A stretch of 64,000 nt of DNA from Betaproteobacteria bacterium (GTDB lineage Bacteria; Bdellovibrionota_B; Oligoflexia; Silvanigrellales; Silvanigrellaceae), in contig VGHE01000005.1 in NCBI GenBank assembly GCA_016868315.1, forward strand, positions 62,001 to 126,000. Reading direction: 5' to 3'. The notes under the pieces are model-generated. The model saw nothing but the letters and a program-made list of their open reading frames with translations, did no database searches and was not told the DNA's origin. Positions within the stretch are counted from its first letter, which is position 1. Each line of letters begins with the position of its first letter. Made by a program: the position numbers and the translations under genes. This document shows positions 60,654 to 64,000 of the stretch, in pieces.

Positions 60654-61751
60654 TCAGGATAAAACCTGTTCACACACACCCGGAGCGAATACTCTCTTCC
60701 GGGTGTTCTCTTGTATCTGCAAAAATTTACTTTCATCAAAGCTCTCTTCAATAGCGTAAATAAAAGAAAACTCTGCAGATAAATCATGACCAAGCAGAAG
60801 CGGGTCATCCGAGCCAATCAAAATCGGAACATCCTCACGGAGGAGTCGGAAGGCAGGATGATCTTCCGCGCGACCGGAGAAGGTCTTCAACAATAGATTG
60901 CTCAGCGGACACATCACCACATTGCTACCGAAGAGATACCCGCTCTGAACTCCCACAAACCCATGTGCGACCCGGTCAGGAGAAAGCGTCTCGACGCTTG
61001 TACGATGCATTTCAACAGTGTTCCCTTCGCCGCTGTGAATGTCTATCTTGAAGCCCAAAGCGCGCACGTCGTTGACGAACTCACGGTGCCCTTCAAGATC
61101 ATGATGGCTCTCAGATCCACCCAGACCTATGGCAACAATTAAAGGCCTCCCCTGCGCATCGAAGAAATCATTTGACTCAAGGCTTTGCCGTAAAACTGTT
61201 TTCATTTCGAGACGCTCATCGGCTGTGGATGGCCAAAGCGCATCCATCACCAGGCGCACTTCGAATCCTGGATGGGCGGCGAGTCCGCGCTTCAAACCGC
61301 GCACGTACGCATGCAGCACTTCGGAAAAATCAAAAATCTCAGGAGCAATTTGAAAACGCCGACGCATGAAGCTCAAGTCGGCGGGTGAAAAGTAAGCCTC
61401 AGTGTAGCGGATGTTCTGCGGAACGCGGGAGGCAACAAACGACTCCGCAAGAGCCTCAACATCGCTAGGAGTTCTGATGGAACGTGAAAGGTCGACCCAG
61501 GCCATTATGAACTCACGCAGATTTGCAAATGGAGCGCGCTGCCAGGGGTAAGAGCTGCTCCAGGTGTTGGGTCGGTTGAGTGATTCATAAAACCCCGGCG
61601 CAACACCCGCCTCGAGGTGAACATGGGTTTCGACCTTGGGCTGTGCCTGAACCCAACTATGGAATTTCTCGATGGACGCTGCTGAGCGTACCTTTCGCCG
61701 ACTTCCCACATCATCAACAAAACTCTGAATTAACTGAGAAAAGACGGTCAT
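60654..61751 (-). CDS. Adenosine deaminase family hydrolase
   Basis: 365 residues, metallo-dependent hydrolase barrel. THVHLEAG (metal His pair), IDIHSGEGN (third His and catalytic Glu), RVAHGF (proton-shuttle His), and GSDDPLLLGHDL (metal Asp) are all conserved, in adenosine/adenine deaminase order. It would convert adenosine or a related purine to its hydroxy form. The exact substrate cannot be read; GSDDPLLL differs a little from the standard SLNTDDP. ATG 61751 has AGGAG six bases upstream. Single gene. Confidence 0.85.
   Translation of the reverse strand: MTVFSQLIQSFVDDVGSRRKVRSAASIEKFHSWVQAQPKVETHVHLEAGVAPGFYESLNRPNTWSSSYPWQRAPFANLREFIMAWVDLSRSIRTPSDVEALAESFVASRVPQNIRYTEAYFSPADLSFMRRRFQIAPEIFDFSEVLHAYVRGLKRGLAAHPGFEVRLVMDALWPSTADERLEMKTVLRQSLESNDFFDAQGRPLIVAIGLGGSESHHDLEGHREFVNDVRALGFKIDIHSGEGNTVEMHRTSVETLSPDRVAHGFVGVQSGYLFGSNVVMCPLSNLLLKTFSGRAEDHPAFRLLREDVPILIGSDDPLLLGHDLSAEFSFIYAIEESFDESKFLQIQENTRKRVFAPGVCEQVLS
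60676..60706. terminator. Hairpin after the 59417-60646 gene, inside the convergent deaminase gene
   Basis: Perfect nine-base arms ACACCCGGA (60676-60684) and TCCGGGTGT (60698-60706), thirteen-base loop, followed by TCTCTT. Thirty bases after the plus-strand stop. It can serve as a weak terminator for the plus-strand gene; the same bases code for the C-terminus of the deaminase. Confidence 0.5.
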
Positions 61752-61868
61752 AAGGCGCTCCTAGGCACGAATCCTGCGGGCAAAAAATGCTGCAGCCAAA
61801 GGTCAAAGTACCCGCATCTCATGATTTCTCAAGATTCTCCGATCTTTGCCTTAGGAGGACGAGTTGCT

Positions 61869-63167
61869 GTGTTGCCCTTTGGTCGCGATTCACAAAAGCT
61901 AAAAGATTCGATTGTGCGAAGCGCCAGCTCCCACTCGGCTCTCGTAGCTGCGAGCTTATGTCTGTTGCCCCTGCCCGTGCTTGCAGCTGAGCCAGCAGCA
62001 ACAACTCAACCCCAAGAGTGGAAAAACAATTGGAGCTCGCCCTACTCGAGAGCTCTTGGCGGAAGCCAAACGGCTCATGCCGTTAACGAAGACGCTGTGT
62101 TTTCCAACCCTGCGGCTCTCGCACGCACGCGCAATCCTCGCAGCAGAAAGACTGTTGATGTGGTGGAGATTCCAAAGCTCTCCGTGGGCGGAAACGCCAT
62201 ATTGATGGATGCGTTGAAAGGCAAAGGACTACAGCCGAGTAGCTGGTTGAAGAACTTGGGAACAGCAGCTGCCGAGAGCAGAACCTACATGGAGATTCAG
62301 CTTTTTCCATGGCTCGTGATGGGGGAAAGGCGCGGTCCAACCTATTTTCTTGGCTTACCTCTGCGCTCTACGCTGCTTGCATTGCCTTCCACTGACGGAG
62401 GTTTGTCGCGTCAGATTGAAACTCAAACGACCGCAATGGCTGCGCTCGGGGCTGTTCTCTCGAATCGCTCGGGTACATTTTCACTTGGACTCACACTCCG
62501 CCCTAATATGCGCTGGAGCAGTCGCAACAACTTTAATATCATCGACATTGTAAGTTCAAAGAAATTGATATCGGAGGCCAAAAAATCGGCCTTTAAAACC
62601 ACTTCAACCGCAATCGATTTAGGCCTCACTGCAACTGCAGGCGATTACTGGCTTCCAACCCTAGGTGTGAGCATTTTAAATCTACCCACGGGTTGTGTTG
62701 AAAACTTTCCCAATCCAGCCAACGGAAAAACACAATCAATCTGTGGCGCAAAACGCACCGGCGAGGTCAATAACGACATCCCGGGGACGCAAATAGACCC
62801 AACTGAAATTCGAGCTGGCCTCAGTATCACCCCGCGCTTCAAGCTCGGCTCACAGCGCATCAATATTAAAATCTCGGGCGACATATACCCTCTTCCCATT
62901 AAAAGCGGCGGCAAAAACTATGGCTTTCAGGATGTGAATATCAACCAACTCACACATGCAGGTGTAGAAATTTTCACAGGAAACGCCTTAAGTAGCAGAA
63001 ACTATTCTCTGCGCGCAGGCTTGAATGAGAAGCGCACGTCTTTTGGCATCTACATTCCAATGCCACACTTCAGCATTGAAGCCGCTGTTTACGATGCGGC
63101 ATTGTTTACCGATGGAGTGGCGGGTAAAGAGCGCCGCTACTTGATTGGGCTCTCCAGCGACTGGTAA
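61869..63167 (+). CDS. Outer-membrane beta-barrel protein (FadL/PorV-like)
   Basis: 432 residues. N-terminal signal peptide ending LPVLAA, then SSPYSRALGGSQTAHAVNEDAVFSNPAALARTRN, the strand-turn pattern of the FadL/PorV/UPF0164-type barrels (alternating Gly/Asn with FxNPA), and many amphipathic strands to a terminal Trp. Probably an outer-membrane transport or structural barrel. The start is placed at GTG 61869, ten bases after AGGAGG; an ATG at 61821 has no site but would be a normal start codon. Followed by a lipoprotein gene after 56 bases. Confidence 0.75.
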   Translation: MLPFGRDSQKLKDSIVRSASSHSALVAASLCLLPLPVLAAEPAATTQPQEWKNNWSSPYSRALGGSQTAHAVNEDAVFSNPAALARTRNPRSRKTVDVVEIPKLSVGGNAILMDALKGKGLQPSSWLKNLGTAAAESRTYMEIQLFPWLVMGERRGPTYFLGLPLRSTLLALPSTDGGLSRQIETQTTAMAALGAVLSNRSGTFSLGLTLRPNMRWSSRNNFNIIDIVSSKKLISEAKKSAFKTTSTAIDLGLTATAGDYWLPTLGVSILNLPTGCVENFPNPANGKTQSICGAKRTGEVNNDIPGTQIDPTEIRAGLSITPRFKLGSQRINIKISGDIYPLPIKSGGKNYGFQDVNINQLTHAGVEIFTGNALSSRNYSLRAGLNEKRTSFGIYIPMPHFSIEAAVYDAALFTDGVAGKERRYLIGLSSDW

Positions 63168-63223
63168 CATCCGTTGGCCATTCTTCGCGCATACAGCGAA
63201 GGTGCCTCACGGAGCGAAAATCG

Positions 63224-64000
63224 ATGAAACACACTTTTTTGCGTCAATTTCTGGCAGGACTGTTTGGACTCCAGTTCGTTGCAGCCTGTGCCACTCAAGG
63301 CAATGTTCCGCCACCTCAGATTGTCGGAAACACGGAACCATCGAGCCCCAAAGCTCCCTCAACATCGACGAATGCAGAGCAGCAACAAACTCCTGCGAAT
63401 CAAGCCGAGCAACCTTCAATTGCTTTCGTCACACAATTCGAAATAGCTCTGGCCAAGCGCAATTGTGAGGCAATCAATTCACTCGAAAAGCGTTTGGTTG
63501 CTCCACCTGAATCCTATTCCAACGGTGTTCTGCTCGCGACGCAGTGGTGTGCTCACCAGAAAGAACCCGAGAACAAAGAGCTGCTCCAAAAACTAAACAC
63601 GACCATCGATCAGGCGCTCAAAAATGAAGCTCCTCTTTTTGACCCAAGTTACCTCGAAACGTTGCGTGCCGATGCTCTTGCTGCTGCCGGCGACGGTGCG
63701 TCTTCGCGACAAGCGTTTGCAAAGGCACTCAGTGTTTCAGCATTGCAATTCATGAACATGGTCTCGGGGCAAACTCTGCGGAACGATCTCCAAGGCCTCG
63801 AATCCGCATTGAGCGGCTCACAGCTCGCGCTGCTGCGTGACGTACGCAGTAATTTGGCCGATTCCATGACACAGGCAGCTGCCCTCACAAAATTCGACGA
63901 ATTGCTTTCTCAAGCACCTGCTGGCTCTCTCAAAGAGAGAATGCAAGCCGTGCGCCTCAAGCTTTTCTCGGCCTTTGAACTTTCGTTTGCGAGCCAGCTC
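63224..64000 (+). CDS. Lipoprotein of unknown function (partial, runs off the right edge)
   Basis: The visible 259 codons encode a signal peptide with lipobox VAACA (Cys 22), a Pro/Ser/Thr/Gln-rich spacer (about 25-65) and a helical region. GGAG lies nine bases before ATG 63224. It may form an operon with the barrel gene upstream. The helical part could hold TPR-like repeats but none was confirmed; the end is missing. Confidence 0.75.
   Translation, partial: MKHTFLRQFLAGLFGLQFVAACATQGNVPPPQIVGNTEPSSPKAPSTSTNAEQQQTPANQAEQPSIAFVTQFEIALAKRNCEAINSLEKRLVAPPESYSNGVLLATQWCAHQKEPENKELLQKLNTTIDQALKNEAPLFDPSYLETLRADALAAAGDGASSRQAFAKALSVSALQFMNMVSGQTLRNDLQGLESALSGSQLALLRDVRSNLADSMTQAAALTKFDELLSQAPAGSLKERMQAVRLKLFSAFELSFASQL

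Noticed and set aside
1-64000. tRNA, rRNA, transposase, integrase or prophage genes
   Set aside because: None recognised on either strand; coding looks uniform in style with no clear transfer boundary.

Overview
The window looks like a chromosomal segment of a Gram-negative, flagellated, non-enteric bacterium. Gene content (polar-type flagellar cluster with FlhF, FlhG and FliA, many short lipoproteins, MreB, abundant PilZ proteins, a short HisG with HisZ) suggests Bdellovibrionota/Oligoflexia or a neighbouring deltaproteobacterial-type lineage; this is inference from content and not a phylogenetic placement. Genes are densely packed and many neighbours overlap by four bases (ATGA or GTGA), so translational coupling is common. 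No tRNA, rRNA, CRISPR array, insertion sequence or prophage was seen, and no gene-free stretch exceeds 300 bases.

Layout: 1-3871 (minus) is an operon of a flavin oxidoreductase, a PilZ protein and an aspartase carrying an N-terminal cyclic-nucleotide-binding domain that runs off the left edge. 3985-5964 (plus) holds a TonB-like protein and mreB, ended by a clear terminator. 6114-13863 is a region of small exported proteins and lipoproteins; its largest gene, a 1275-residue zinc metalloprotease lipoprotein, is broken by a perfect 28-base tandem duplication. 13879-21128 (minus) is a tightly overlapping histidine operon, hisZG-hisD-hisC-hisB-hisA followed by purH, in which HisZ and HisG are one polypeptide. 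21285-27421 holds a membrane protein, a degenerate histidine-phosphatase-like protein, an aldehyde dehydrogenase, a duplicated-domain protein and a permuted NlpC/P60 lipoprotein. 27484-35004 (minus) is a seven-gene coupled operon (hydrolase, ABC-F ATPase, nucleosidase, TrmJ-like methyltransferase, glycosyltransferase, lipoprotein).

35141-55715 is the flagellar locus: flgG-flgA-flgH-flgI-flgJ, then a convergent gene fusing a diiron DUF455 domain to an ATP-grasp domain, then fliL-fliM-fliN-fliO-fliP-fliQ-fliR-flhB-flhA-flhF-flhG-fliA-cheY, an atypical PilZ-like protein and a DUF2802 protein. Two OmpA-type proteins follow in the same direction. 58102-64000 carries a small exported protein, a GYF_2-PilZ protein with an unknown helical partner, an adenosine deaminase family enzyme, an outer-membrane barrel and a truncated lipoprotein gene.

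Together the flagellar genes encode the export gate, switch, P and L rings, distal rod, placement GTPases and sigma factor. The his operon ends in purH, whose substrate AICAR is a by-product of the histidine pathway. The strongest unusual signals are the 28-base duplication that splits the metalloprotease, the HisZ-HisG fusion, the cNMP-aspartase fusion and the DUF455-ATP-grasp fusion inside the flagellar locus.
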